Assembly (NCBI GenBank): GCA_910578645.1 | Contig: CAJTQI010000001.1 | Coordinates: forward strand, 248,001-312,000 | Origin: an uncultured Lachnospiraceae bacterium | GTDB taxonomy: Bacteria; Bacillota; Clostridia; Lachnospirales; Lachnospiraceae | DNA length: 64,000 nucleotides | Direction: 5' to 3' | Shown here: positions 26,048 through 35,195 of the stretch, piece after piece | Layout of the letters: each line of letters opens with the position of its first letter | How positions within the stretch are numbered: position 1 is the stretch's first letter | Program-made: the position numbers and the translations under genes | The notes under the pieces: model-generated | Told to the model about the DNA's origin: nothing | What the model saw: the letters and a program-made list of their open reading frames with translations, nothing else | The model's database searches: none

Positions 26048-26164
26048 AGTGATGGTCGTCTGTCCTATCATCACTTTGTATCCTTAACCGTCCAAAGGGA
26101 AACTTACACCCTGCATATAAACCGCAAAACTATGGTTCCCCGGGACGGCGGTTGGCAAACCATA
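26048..26164 (-). ncRNA. candidate structured leader RNA of ahcY
   Basis: In the 227 bases between the HDOD gene and ahcY, the minus strand has a 7-bp pair TATGGTT/AACCATA (26131-26164). Its loop holds CCGTCC, complementary to GGACGG further downstream (26088-26093), so a pseudoknot or a switch between two folds is possible. Nearer the gene, AGTGATG/CATCACT (26048-26075) forms a second hairpin. An alternative rod-like fold pairs CCGTCC/GGACGG and GGGGAA/TTTCCC, which would also fit a 6S-like RNA. It matches no SAM-I, SAH or cobalamin core that I can recognise. Confidence 0.4.
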
Positions 26165-26231
26165 CTGTTTAAGTTATAAATCAGTGCATCAGCATGATTT
26201 TTCAATCTAATTCCCATGCAGCAACCTGACA

Positions 26232-27461
26232 TCAGAAAAACATTTCCTTATACCAGCATACCGCCTCCATGTACGCCTTATAAATTGTATCGATATCAAC
26301 GCTCTTCACAATCAGCCAACGGCATACTTCCTGCCAGTCTGCATTTTCATAGGCAAGCATAAAGTCATATACTTCCGCAAACTCACCTTTATGGTGCATA
26401 AGCGCTTCCGTAATATCCTTAGATACATTAACCCTGTTTAACGCTTCTTCCATAGAAACATTAAGAATAATATCAAGCACTGAGAACAAACCCATCAAAA
26501 ACAATTCCGATGATTTTGCACCCATGCCAAATGCAGGCGCCAGACATTCCGCAAATTTCGCCCTCAACAGTGAAAGCCTTGTAATCTCATTCGGTTTATC
26601 CGCGCACAATTCCTTCGTGATAACAGTATTAATCCATTTCTTCAATTCCTTCTGGCCAAGAATTACCGCAGCATGACGAATTGAAGTAACTTCGGAATTG
26701 ATGGCGATACGGTTCACCATCTCAAGAAGTGACAACACAAGCGCCGTGTCACGCCCAATAATATCCGCCGCCTGCGTTAGCTCGTAATCGGCATCGTTTA
26801 CGGTATTCATCAATTCCAGATAATTAACTTTCAGCGGCTCAATCGTCGTCTGTCCTTTGGTAACCGGCAGGCGATAAAACTTTCCCTCAAACAACGGAAA
26901 TGCTTTATCTTTCTTTAAGCGGTCAAAAGTTTCCTGCTCCGTAACATTGCCGACACATATCTTAATCCTGGGAAACTGATGTGCAAAATAAATCTTCGCC
27001 TTCTCGACATTTACTTTCTTACAGTCAAGAATAATATAGTTCATCAGTTTAAAAATCTCTTTGTTATTCTCAAACTCTGCCACCGGAACCTTATAAATTG
27101 CCAGTTTAAATCCCTGCTCCTTCAATTGCCTAAGGCGCCTACGGTAATTATCTGTATTTTTAATTGACTTGTCGCAAAGCAGAACCAGCCTGCTTCTCAT
27201 TTCTTCATTGACTTGTTCATCAAAATCAGAAAAAATATTAATCGGCCCAATGGGTAAGAAAACATTCGTCCCCGGTGATAATGTATCAAGGCCAATCTTC
27301 TCTATCACTTCCAAACCGCCTATCCGTCCGGAACCATCCAGTACAGCCGAACCCTGTAATTCCGGATTAAGCAGATAGTTTTCCTTCTGGGAAAATAATG
27401 AATAGGCAGACACCTTCATCTCTTTATCAAAAAACGGAACTAATGTTGCAAGCATTACCAT
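26232..27461 (-). CDS. HDOD-domain protein with degenerate EAL domain (YuxH type)
   Basis: The 409-residue protein has an N-terminal EAL-like TIM-barrel part and a C-terminal HDOD domain ('ELTQAADIIGRDTALVLSLLEMVN', cited in part as AADIIGRDTALVLSLLEM). The residues for cyclic-di-GMP hydrolysis are gone: no E-x-L and no DDFG-like metal site. HDOD proteins of this layout are signalling adaptors. It is monocistronic, divergent from the dehydrogenase gene. A role in motility or lifestyle control is a guess from the family. The start may be the ATG at 27461 or 27455. Confidence 0.85.
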   Translation of the reverse strand: MVMLATLVPFFDKEMKVSAYSLFSQKENYLLNPELQGSAVLDGSGRIGGLEVIEKIGLDTLSPGTNVFLPIGPINIFSDFDEQVNEEMRSRLVLLCDKSIKNTDNYRRRLRQLKEQGFKLAIYKVPVAEFENNKEIFKLMNYIILDCKKVNVEKAKIYFAHQFPRIKICVGNVTEQETFDRLKKDKAFPLFEGKFYRLPVTKGQTTIEPLKVNYLELMNTVNDADYELTQAADIIGRDTALVLSLLEMVNRIAINSEVTSIRHAAVILGQKELKKWINTVITKELCADKPNEITRLSLLRAKFAECLAPAFGMGAKSSELFLMGLFSVLDIILNVSMEEALNRVNVSKDITEALMHHKGEFAEVYDFMLAYENADWQEVCRWLIVKSVDIDTIYKAYMEAVCWYKEMFF

Positions 27462-27754
27462 TCACCCCTTTCGGATTATTCACGGGCTGCTCCCGTGTAT
27501 CCACATGTCTTTTTATATTATATCAAATCCTGTGTTAAATGGCTATGATAAAATGCATCCTGACAAAAATAAATCACAGTCTCTGTTTCTCTCATTTAAA
27601 CATGGCTCCAAATCGGCGGCATATTAAAGTTACACTGCAAAAAATACACAAAATGATTTTCAGGCACACTAGGAAAAACAACAATGCTATGTTACAATAA
27701 TTGCACATTCATCTACATAATTGAACAAATATAGTTTGGAAACGGAGGACATAT

Positions 27755-28714
27755 ATGAAACTGGTCGTTTTAGAAAGAAACAGCGTAGGAACGGATATCG
27801 ATGTATCCTGCTTTGAAAAATTCGGTGAGGTAGTTTACTACCCCAATACAGTTGCAGACAATACCGCCGAACGCGTAAAAGATGCGGACATCATTATCGC
27901 AAATAAGGCGCCCTTAAACGAAATCACCTTAAAAAATGCACCCAACGTAAAGCTCATATGTCTGTTTGCCACAGGATTTGACAATGTGGACACGGCATAC
28001 TGCAAGAGCCGCCAAATTAAAGTGGCAAACGTAATCAATTACTGCACACCTGCCGTGGCACAGCACACGCTTCTTCTCGCGCTTTTACTGGCGGAGAAAA
28101 TTGCCTTTTATGACGATTATGTAAAATCAGGCGCCTACAGTGCACAGGACCGTTTTTCCAATTTCGACAGGCCCTTCCGCGATTTGGAAGGAAAAACATG
28201 GGGAATCGTCGGCATGGGAACGATAGGGCGTAAAGTGGCAAGCTTAGCACAGGCATTCGGCTGTAAAGTCATCTTCTATTCCGCTTCCGGCAACAGTACC
28301 TGTACGGAATATGAGCGGGTGGACTTTGGTACTTTGTTAAAAGAATCAGATATCCTGTCTTTGCACTGCCCTCTCACCGACCGCACAAGAGGACTTATCA
28401 ATAAGGAAGCTTTCGCACAGATGAAGGACACGGCAATCCTTGTCAATGTTGCCCGCGGACCGGTGGTAGACACCCAGGCGCTTTGCGACGCCCTTATGAA
28501 TAACCAAATCGCGGCGGCGGGCTTAGATGTATTGGAAAAAGAACCTATGGCAAAAGACGACCCGCTAAACATGATAAAAGACAGCACCAAACTGGTCATC
28601 ACCCCACACATGGCCTGGGCAAGTACAGAATCCAGGACGAATCTGGTCATCGAAGTATGCAAAAATATTGAATCCTTCCTGGATGGCGGGAACAGGAACA
28701 TCGTCAATCTGTAA
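27755..28714 (+). CDS. D-2-hydroxyacid dehydrogenase (glycerate/phosphoglycerate dehydrogenase-like)
   Basis: This NAD(P)-dependent dehydrogenase reduces 2-keto acids to D-2-hydroxyacids. It shows the nucleotide loop 'GIVGMGTIGRKVA', the catalytic Arg region 'LVNVARGPVVDT', the Glu in 'LDVLEKEP' and the His in 'ITPHMAWAS'. The 319-residue length is normal. GGAGG lies 6 bases before the ATG. Family members act on hydroxypyruvate, glyoxylate or aromatic keto acids; sequence alone does not say which. It overlaps the convergent M56-M23 gene by 11 bases at its 3' end. Confidence 0.92.
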   Translation: MKLVVLERNSVGTDIDVSCFEKFGEVVYYPNTVADNTAERVKDADIIIANKAPLNEITLKNAPNVKLICLFATGFDNVDTAYCKSRQIKVANVINYCTPAVAQHTLLLALLLAEKIAFYDDYVKSGAYSAQDRFSNFDRPFRDLEGKTWGIVGMGTIGRKVASLAQAFGCKVIFYSASGNSTCTEYERVDFGTLLKESDILSLHCPLTDRTRGLINKEAFAQMKDTAILVNVARGPVVDTQALCDALMNNQIAAAGLDVLEKEPMAKDDPLNMIKDSTKLVITPHMAWASTESRTNLVIEVCKNIESFLDGGNRNIVNL

Positions 28715-30998
28715 ATTCATGTAAATTTGGCAGATATATCTCCGGGTCCACAAACTCCCCATTTTGGCTTATGGCAAAGTGCAGATGTGGACCCGTGGAC
28801 TTTCCCGTACTTCCCACCGTCCCAATCACGTCGCCCTGTTTTACATGTTCATCTTTCTGTACGCTGACGCTCTGACACTGACAATAATAAGTCATGTCCC
28901 CATTAGGATGAAGAAGCACTGTATAATTGCCATATTCTTCCGAATACCCCGTATCATACACCACCCCGTCAGCGGCAGCAATCACTTCCGTTCCTTGTTG
29001 CGCCGCGAAATCAATTCCCTCATGCCGTCTGATTTCCTGCGTTACCGGATGCACTCTTTCCCCAAAAACATCACTGATACGGGAATATACGCAGGGCACG
29101 GTATAAGAAGCCGACTCCTTTGCCTCCTCACCGCCTGAAAACATCATAAAGACCATATCATCCCAAACACATTTCATATTTCCTAGTTTCTGCTCTTCTT
29201 CATCAGACACATACAAGTAAATATATGCAGTCTGTGTGCCCTGTTCGTCTTTATATTCTTCATACAGGTAATTGGAACGCCACCCCACATATTTTTGCAA
29301 CGACTCCTCTATCGTTAAGAATCTGTCAAATAACTCTTCTGCTTCCAAGTCTATCTCAAAATTTTTGACAAGAGCCACTTCATATAGCTTGTTCTCCTCC
29401 ACTTCATACCGATACATGTAATGTTTAGACATAGGATGAAGCCATACTGTATTGCCATCGGCGGACACCGCCACCTGACAGGCATCGTCCCCCTGGGTCA
29501 TATTGCACCCGATAGGCTCTAAATCCAGACTACGCAATACTTTGTTATTGGTTAAGTCATAGACCACCAACCCAAAATAATCATGGAAAATGACAACGCT
29601 TGCTTCTCCGTTTTCCATAGCCGAGGCATAATCTAAGACAGCTCCATCCACCCCTAAAAGCGTCTCTGCCGAAATCTGTGCCGGCCGTACTTCCAGCTCC
29701 CGCGCCTCCACAGACTCCTCTGCCATATTTTCATCATCCACAACTGAATTATCTAATGGAGGCGCCGCTTCCTTAAATCCCGCCGCATCTGTATCGTTCC
29801 CCGCCGGGTTTGTGAGGAGTATGGTCTTTCCATTCTCCTCGGCTTGTGCTGCATTTCCGGTAAATGCACATCCCGCCATGACAACCATAAGCAGACCTGC
29901 CATGACACTGACTGACACTCTGCTTGTATTTGCATTCGTAAGCCGCAAAATCCGTTCCTTTATCTCGGACTTGCCTGTCCACAGCATTGTGCCATAGGAA
30001 TATACCCGCCGTCCTTTATTTTTGCAAGACATCTCCAACAGCATTTCGCTGTAAGAAAACCGTTCGCCTTCGCCTAACCGCCGTATTGTACCATAATCAC
30101 AAGCCATCTCTCCGTCCTTCGCGGACACAGCCGCCGCAATCCACACAAAGGGATGATACCAATAAAGGGTTAAAAGCACAGCACGCAAGAATGCCCATAT
30201 ATAATCTCCATGCAGGTAATGCACCTGCTCATGGGTGACAATATACCGGAAACTGTCGGAATCTGTTCTCACATTCTTCCCCACATAGACGGCCGGATGC
30301 AGAAAACCGACCAGACACGGTGATTTTAGCTTCTTCACACGGTAAACCGGAACACGACGCCTTACTCTCACGTTAATATCTAAATCTCCCATGTATATTT
30401 CCCGCGTCCTGCGTAACCTCCTCCAGAACCGGAAATATGCCGCCAACAAGAATCCGCCAACAAACAAACTGCCAATCAGCCTGACAAAAAAGAAAACCCG
30501 GCCAATGGCACCGCCATCCTGCTCTGTAATGCCATTGTAAGCACCCGTCAATTGTTCATCGGTTTCCACAGTGCCATTATGATACATGCCCTGAATATTT
30601 TCCGCTCCGCCGCTTCCATCATCCGCCATATAGTTTTCCCCGGAATCATTCCCGTTGTTATCCGATTGCCTCTCTGACTCCGTTTCGTCGTTTTTACCAG
30701 TCACTCCAACATCTGCTCCGCCGCCATCAACATCTACGGTCACGGCCTGTTCTCCAAAAACCGCTTGTTCCACTGTCAACATCTTGGTATAGAAACTTCC
30801 TCCCCATTGTCTTGCCATGGCATCCGCAATACTGACCGCACTAAATGGGCTGTCAGCTATATTAACCGGAATCAAAAGCCGTAAAGCTACAAAGCCCCAT
30901 AACCCATACCGTACATATACATGGAGTTTCTGTCCAAATATTTTCTGCACGGCAAGTACCGCAATTACCAGAAACGTCACCTGTATCATCATATCCAT
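28704..30998 (-). CDS. BlaR1-like M56 protein fused to M23 (LytM) endopeptidase
   Basis: Domain order: TM helices near residues 4-25 and 30-48, a Gly/Asp/Asn-rich loop (about 90-160), TM 170-190, then an M56 metallopeptidase with HEQVH (256-260) and 'CDYGTIRRLG'. A further TM (about 361-380) puts the remaining half outside. That half starts with a beta-propeller-like part ('LVVYDLTNNKVLRSL', 'VSADGNTVWLHP'). It ends with an M23 domain keeping all zinc ligands (H659/D663 in RRHEGIDF, H738/H740 in PHLHFAIS). Start chosen at the ATG at 30998 with AGGGG upstream. In BlaR1 and MecR1 the outer half is a penicillin-binding sensor; here it is a peptidoglycan hydrolase. It is paired with blaI, 59 bases upstream. 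Confidence 0.9.
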   Translation of the reverse strand: MDMMIQVTFLVIAVLAVQKIFGQKLHVYVRYGLWGFVALRLLIPVNIADSPFSAVSIADAMARQWGGSFYTKMLTVEQAVFGEQAVTVDVDGGGADVGVTGKNDETESERQSDNNGNDSGENYMADDGSGGAENIQGMYHNGTVETDEQLTGAYNGITEQDGGAIGRVFFFVRLIGSLFVGGFLLAAYFRFWRRLRRTREIYMGDLDINVRVRRRVPVYRVKKLKSPCLVGFLHPAVYVGKNVRTDSDSFRYIVTHEQVHYLHGDYIWAFLRAVLLTLYWYHPFVWIAAAVSAKDGEMACDYGTIRRLGEGERFSYSEMLLEMSCKNKGRRVYSYGTMLWTGKSEIKERILRLTNANTSRVSVSVMAGLLMVVMAGCAFTGNAAQAEENGKTILLTNPAGNDTDAAGFKEAAPPLDNSVVDDENMAEESVEARELEVRPAQISAETLLGVDGAVLDYASAMENGEASVVIFHDYFGLVVYDLTNNKVLRSLDLEPIGCNMTQGDDACQVAVSADGNTVWLHPMSKHYMYRYEVEENKLYEVALVKNFEIDLEAEELFDRFLTIEESLQKYVGWRSNYLYEEYKDEQGTQTAYIYLYVSDEEEQKLGNMKCVWDDMVFMMFSGGEEAKESASYTVPCVYSRISDVFGERVHPVTQEIRRHEGIDFAAQQGTEVIAAADGVVYDTGYSEEYGNYTVLLHPNGDMTYYCQCQSVSVQKDEHVKQGDVIGTVGSTGKSTGPHLHFAISQNGEFVDPEIYLPNLHEFTD

Positions 30999-31057
30999 AA
31001 TTTTGCCCCTTTCTGCCATAATGTTCTGCATAAACCATGCGTTGTGTTCCGGCCCGT

Positions 31058-31444
31058 TTACCGTCTCCTCCTCCTGGCTTCCTTAATAATCCGGTATAAT
31101 TCTTCTATCTCGTCATCCGGAATCTCTTCTTTCTTGACCAGTGTGTTGACCATCAATCCTAAACTGCCATTATATATCCTGTTGATAAAACTGCTGGTCT
31201 CCGATTCTACAACTTCCTCTCTCTTTAACAGCGGATAGTATTCCCTTGCTTTCTCCCCTTCTTCGTATGCAATATATCTCTTCTGCTCCATACGTTTCAG
31301 GATGGTCTTCGTGGTACTCTTCGCCCAGCCTGTCTCCGACTCCATGGCCTTGACAAGCTGCGTCGCCGTCTTTGGAGAACGCTCCCAGAGATTCTCCATA
31401 ATATGCCATTCACTGTTGGATAGTCCGATTGTCTTTTCTTCCAT
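31058..31444 (-). CDS. BlaI/MecI/CopY-family repressor
   Basis: The 128-residue winged-helix repressor has the family core 'LSNSEWHIMENLWERSP', recognition helix region 'ATQLVKAMESETGWAKSTTKT', and 'LKRMEQKRYIAYEEG'; the C-terminal helices dimerise. In the bla and mec systems M56 peptidase signalling leads to cleavage of the repressor. Start chosen at 31444 (GGAG upstream); the longer frame overlaps a repeated leader element. It directly precedes the M56-M23 gene and is under a promoter with operator-like palindromes. Confidence 0.95.
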   Translation of the reverse strand: MEEKTIGLSNSEWHIMENLWERSPKTATQLVKAMESETGWAKSTTKTILKRMEQKRYIAYEEGEKAREYYPLLKREEVVESETSSFINRIYNGSLGLMVNTLVKKEEIPDDEIEELYRIIKEARRRRR

Positions 31445-31451
31445 AAATAAT

Positions 31452-31492
31452 CTCCATTTCTGCGCAGGTTCTTTGCACATAACGAGCTTGTG
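31452..31492 (-). repeat. leader repeat copy A (upstream of blaI)
   Basis: The plus-strand block beginning CTCCATTTCTGCGC and ending CGAGCTTGTG is a shortened copy of the 62-base leader elements upstream of the two feoA genes. The central hairpin part is missing. Confidence 0.6.
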
Positions 31493-31563
31493 TCAAGTGC
31501 AGAAGACACAATTTCTCTCTGTCTGACTCATATTTGCACAATGGCAAAAGCGTCCAAATAGTC

Positions 31564-31611
31564 TACACATGTAACCCTTTTAACCATACCATGTAGGGTT
31601 ACATATGTCAA
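31564..31611 (-). promoter_or_regulatory. blaI promoter with BlaI-type operator
   Basis: On the minus strand TTGACA (31606-31611), a 17-base spacer and TATGGT (31583-31588) form a strong promoter. A 10-bp inverted repeat ATGTAACCCT/AGGGTTACAT (31569-31578 and 31595-31604) has one arm in the spacer and one near the start point. TACA-CA-TGTA (31564-31573) also fits the TACA/TGTA pattern of BlaI/MecI operators. This implies autorepression of blaI and the fusion gene. Confidence 0.8.
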
Positions 31612-31706
31612 CCACCATTTTCATATACTCCCTATGATATAAATGTACGCTTCTCTTTTCAAACAAAAACAGCCTCTATGTCCGGAAATGCAATAGAATT
31701 TTAAAA

Positions 31707-31748
31707 TATACACCTTGGCTAGTGTATAATCCCACAATGGTGTATAAT
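31707..31748 (+). promoter_or_regulatory. palindrome and two TGTATAAT boxes upstream of the MoxR operon
   Basis: TATACAC-N8-GTGTATA (31707-31728) is a perfect 7-bp inverted repeat whose right arm forms part of a TATAAT (31725-31730). A second TGTATAAT ends at 31748, 36 bases before the MoxR ATG. Good -35 boxes are not evident. The palindrome is a likely repressor site over the promoter. Confidence 0.45.
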
Positions 31749-31783
31749 AAAACCAATTTTACAAGAAGGGAAAATCATCGAAC

Positions 31784-32740
31784 ATGAGCAGCGTACTGTT
31801 AAAAATAAAAGACAACGTATCACAGGTAATGATTGGCAAAGAACAGGTGACAGAACTTCTTCTGGCGGCCCTTGCCGCAGACGGACATGTCCTTTTGGAA
31901 GACGTCCCCGGCACAGGTAAGACAGTCCTGGCGAAATCTATGGCAAAATCTATGGATTTTTCTTTTGGAAGAATACAATTCACACCTGATTTACTTCCAA
32001 GTGACGTGACCGGATTATCCTACTACAATCAGGAAAAAGGCGCTTTTGTCTTTAAAGAGGGACCTGTGTTTACCAACCTCTTATTGGCAGATGAAATCAA
32101 CCGCGCCACTCCAAGGACACAGTCAAGCCTCCTTGAATGTATGGGAGAAAGACAAGTCACGGTAGACGGCACGACAAGAGCGCTGGACAGACCTTTCTTT
32201 GTTATCGCGACGCAAAATCCTGTAGAAACTCTTGGCTGTTACCCACTCCCGGAAGCACAGATGGACCGTTTCCTTATGAAAATCAACATGGGCAATTTAA
32301 ACAAAGAACAGGAACGTCAGATGATTGACCGCCATATAGAAGCCCAGCCTTTAGAAACATTAAAACCCGTCTGCACCCTTGCAGAGATTACAAGACTACA
32401 GGATGATTGCAGGAAAATTTATGTCCATACCGATTTGCGGGATTATATGGTAAGCCTCGTACAAGGAACACGAAAATATACCGTCGGTTCCGGCATTAGC
32501 CACACCGTCACAGAAGGAATCAGCCCGCGAGGGACTCTAGCCCTCCTGCGCGCATCCCAAGGTTACGCCCTGGTGCAAGGGCGGGACTTCGTGGTGCCGG
32601 AAGACATTAAAACAGTCGCCGTGCCTGTACTTGCACACAGACTTATCTTAGAAGATGTTCCCACATCCCAGAAAGCATCCCTTATCGACAGACTCTTAAG
32701 CAGCACCCCGCTGCCCACCGAAGATTGGACAAGACCATGA
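31784..32740 (+). CDS. MoxR-family AAA+ ATPase
   Basis: MoxR ATPases are chaperone-like AAA+ proteins. It has Walker A 'EDVPGTGKT', Walker B 'LLADEINRATPRTQS', sensor 1 'FVIATQNPVE', 'YPLPEAQMDRFLMK' (a family hallmark) and sensor 2 'SPRGTLALLRA'. At 318 residues it is complete. It is first in a three-gene operon with DUF58 and DUF4129-like genes, a widespread set thought to act on cell-surface or secreted protein assembly. The DUF58 start overlaps its stop by ATGA. Confidence 0.95.
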   Translation: MSSVLLKIKDNVSQVMIGKEQVTELLLAALAADGHVLLEDVPGTGKTVLAKSMAKSMDFSFGRIQFTPDLLPSDVTGLSYYNQEKGAFVFKEGPVFTNLLLADEINRATPRTQSSLLECMGERQVTVDGTTRALDRPFFVIATQNPVETLGCYPLPEAQMDRFLMKINMGNLNKEQERQMIDRHIEAQPLETLKPVCTLAEITRLQDDCRKIYVHTDLRDYMVSLVQGTRKYTVGSGISHTVTEGISPRGTLALLRASQGYALVQGRDFVVPEDIKTVAVPVLAHRLILEDVPTSQKASLIDRLLSSTPLPTEDWTRP

Positions 32741-33939
32741 TTAGTTTATTTTTCTTGGGGCTTTTGTTTATGACTTTTCTATGGAATACATATTATGCCC
32801 GTCACTGGAATCAAGGCCTGTCTGTATCCTTAGACTTTGTACAAAACTCCGTCTACGCAGGCGGACAGGCGGAAATGACAGAAAAGATTGAAAACAGGAA
32901 AAAGCTCCCCCTCCCTGTATTAGAAGTTGCTTTCCATATAGACAAGAGACTCTCTTTCCTCCACTGTGAAAATACAACCGTAAGCGATTTTATATATAAA
33001 AGAGATATCTTTGCACTTCTTGGCAGGCAGCGCGTTACAAGAAAACTCACCTTAAACTGCCCAAAAAGGGGATACTTCCGAATCACCTCATCCGAGCTCA
33101 CCACCTTTTCCATGCTGCACAGGCAACGCTATTCCACCTCCTGTCCTGCAGACACGGAATTATATGTCTATGCTGCAAGGACAGACGTGGGGAATATTCT
33201 CACTACCTGCGAACGGCTCATGGGAAATCTGCAATGCGCGAAACGCCTTTTTGAAGACCCGTTTGCTTTCTCCTCCATCCGGGAATATACAACCAACGAC
33301 CCCATGAATACAATTAACTGGAAAGCAAGCGCCCGCACCGGCGCATTGATGGTAAACACTTTTAAATCTACGCTTACCAGACAGGTGATGATTTACCTTG
33401 ATATAGAAGACAGCGGTATTTTAAAATATGACTGGCTCATAGAAGAATCTATCTCTGTGGCCGCATCCCTGGCCCACAAATTAATTGGAAATGGCATAGA
33501 TGTAGGTATTTGTGTCAATACAGAATTAGACGAAAGCATGATGTACCCTGAAAAAAACGCCTTGTATCCATCCGGGCAATTTCCCCGGGTTATATATACA
33601 AAACCTGCTTGTAGTACAAAACATCTTACATATATCGAGCAGACACTCGCAAAATGCAAGAGCGACGGAAATATCATACCTTTTACGAAATTTTTTATCC
33701 CGCCAGACAACGCCCGAAAAGGCTTACCGGCTCACATGGAATCAATCTCCTTCATGCCGCCTGCAGACGCAACCCTAATATTTATTTCAAAGAATGTTAC
33801 CTTAAACCAAAAGGTGATTGAAGGATTGGCTCACAGGGAGAAGCAAATTGTCTGGGTCATTCCTTACACCAGAGGAGAAACTTGCGACGTAAAGACGCAA
33901 GAAAACATCCGGCTCATAAAACGGGAAGTCAATATTTGA
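32737..33939 (+). CDS. DUF58 (VWA-like) membrane protein
   Basis: A TM segment at the N-terminus (ISLFFLGLLFMTFLWN) is followed by a domain of about 380 residues. It contains the DUF58 signature 'FSSIREYTTNDPMNTINWKA' and 'VMIYLDIED', the latter being the start of a VWA-like fold. Only one leading TM is evident, where many relatives have two. I start at the ATG at 32737, which overlaps the MoxR stop (ATGA), rather than at the in-frame TTG at 32725. It is translationally coupled to MoxR and expected to work with it. Confidence 0.9.
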   Translation: MISLFFLGLLFMTFLWNTYYARHWNQGLSVSLDFVQNSVYAGGQAEMTEKIENRKKLPLPVLEVAFHIDKRLSFLHCENTTVSDFIYKRDIFALLGRQRVTRKLTLNCPKRGYFRITSSELTTFSMLHRQRYSTSCPADTELYVYAARTDVGNILTTCERLMGNLQCAKRLFEDPFAFSSIREYTTNDPMNTINWKASARTGALMVNTFKSTLTRQVMIYLDIEDSGILKYDWLIEESISVAASLAHKLIGNGIDVGICVNTELDESMMYPEKNALYPSGQFPRVIYTKPACSTKHLTYIEQTLAKCKSDGNIIPFTKFFIPPDNARKGLPAHMESISFMPPADATLIFISKNVTLNQKVIEGLAHREKQIVWVIPYTRGETCDVKTQENIRLIKREVNI

Positions 33940-33952
33940 AACGAGGATTTCT

Positions 33953-35188
33953 ATGAGAAAAATAATCAAACAATCGGCACAGTGGCTACATGCCTCGCTT
34001 ATGATAGCAATCATTATCCCTCTTCTCTACGCATTATGTGCCACAAAACCTGATACCATCGGACAAACCTTGTACATAAAATGCCTGGTCATCATCTTTC
34101 CGGTAATCATGACTGACTTCATAATAAGCAGATGCAAGGGGCTTTTGTCTTATCTCATCCTGTCTGTATTTTTATTACTGGCAACGTTTGTCTCCGGCCT
34201 TGCCGTTGCAGGCCCGCTTCGCCATCATTTCCTATTTCCCGGTTATATGGCGCTTCTTTTATGTGAGACTGTCTTTATTATTTGCAACCGCTTGGCAGAA
34301 CGCATTAGCAAGGCAAGAGCTGCCGCTGCCGCAAAAGGTGAAGACCCCTCCTGGCGCCCTGCCCACAGCATTTTGAGGGAACCTTCTTTTCCGGCACTGA
34401 TTTACTTTCTGGCAGTCTATATCCTCGCCCTGAACCTGGCAAATCCCGCTCTGTGTAACGCTGCCTTGTTCAGCGTTGTCATATATACCCCCGTCACTTT
34501 TCTATACAGGTATATATGCGAAACAGAAAAATATCTTTCCCTGAACAAAAGAACCTGCAGCCTGCCTTCTAAAAGAATCTATGGAATCGGAAGCGGTATG
34601 CTGGCTGCTTTCTTGCTTATGCTTATGTTGATATCTCTGCCTGCCTTGTTCACGGTTTCCAACAGACATTATCATGACATCAGGGACTGGACTGCGGATA
34701 TTACAATTGACTACACAGACTTGATACCGGAAAATAATCAGGAAGATATCGGAACAGACCCTATGGCCGCCCTGATTGCACAATACGGTGTGCCAAAACC
34801 TGCTCCAAAATGGATGACGGTCTTATTCCATATGGTGGAAACTGCTATTTTCCTCTTTCTAGCCGCAATGCTCCTCAAAATCATACGCAGCGCTTTTCAG
34901 GATTTTCGTAAAATTGGAGATGATAACGGCGACATCGTAGAACAATTGGAAGATACGGCCGAAGCGATAAGTAAAGTTATAATACCTTCTAACCGCCGCA
35001 ATCCGTCGGAACAAGAACGCATCAGAAAAGAATACCGGAAAATAATCAGGCGGCACCGCAAAGATATTCCTGCCGCCTATGAATCACCTATCGAGATAGA
35101 GACAATTGCCGGAATTGCCCACAGCGAGGATGGAAAAAAACTTCATAAACAATATGAGTCGGCGCGGTATGGGCAGAAATCTGGATGA
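33953..35188 (+). CDS. multi-TM protein with DUF4129-like C-terminus
   Basis: The 411-residue protein has about six to seven N-terminal TM segments (to about 235), an outside loop rich in Asp/Asn, a last TM (about 285-305), and a charged cytoplasmic tail. The tail carries 'IRKEYRKIIRRHRKDIP' and then 'SPIEIETIAG'. That tail resembles DUF4129, which in MoxR/DUF58 operons is often fused to a transglutaminase-like domain; the transglutaminase domain is absent here. It lies 13 bases after DUF58. The family assignment is by pattern only. Confidence 0.7.
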   Translation: MRKIIKQSAQWLHASLMIAIIIPLLYALCATKPDTIGQTLYIKCLVIIFPVIMTDFIISRCKGLLSYLILSVFLLLATFVSGLAVAGPLRHHFLFPGYMALLLCETVFIICNRLAERISKARAAAAAKGEDPSWRPAHSILREPSFPALIYFLAVYILALNLANPALCNAALFSVVIYTPVTFLYRYICETEKYLSLNKRTCSLPSKRIYGIGSGMLAAFLLMLMLISLPALFTVSNRHYHDIRDWTADITIDYTDLIPENNQEDIGTDPMAALIAQYGVPKPAPKWMTVLFHMVETAIFLFLAAMLLKIIRSAFQDFRKIGDDNGDIVEQLEDTAEAISKVIIPSNRRNPSEQERIRKEYRKIIRRHRKDIPAAYESPIEIETIAGIAHSEDGKKLHKQYESARYGQKSG

Positions 35189-35195
35189 CCGTCAC

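Noticed and set aside
26005..26231. SAM-I, SAH or cobalamin riboswitch before ahcY.
   Set aside because: None of the recalled conserved cores is present; only an unnamed structured leader can be claimed.
26232..27461. Active EAL phosphodiesterase.
   Set aside because: The E-x-L and metal-binding residues are missing; only the fold and the HDOD domain are recognisable.
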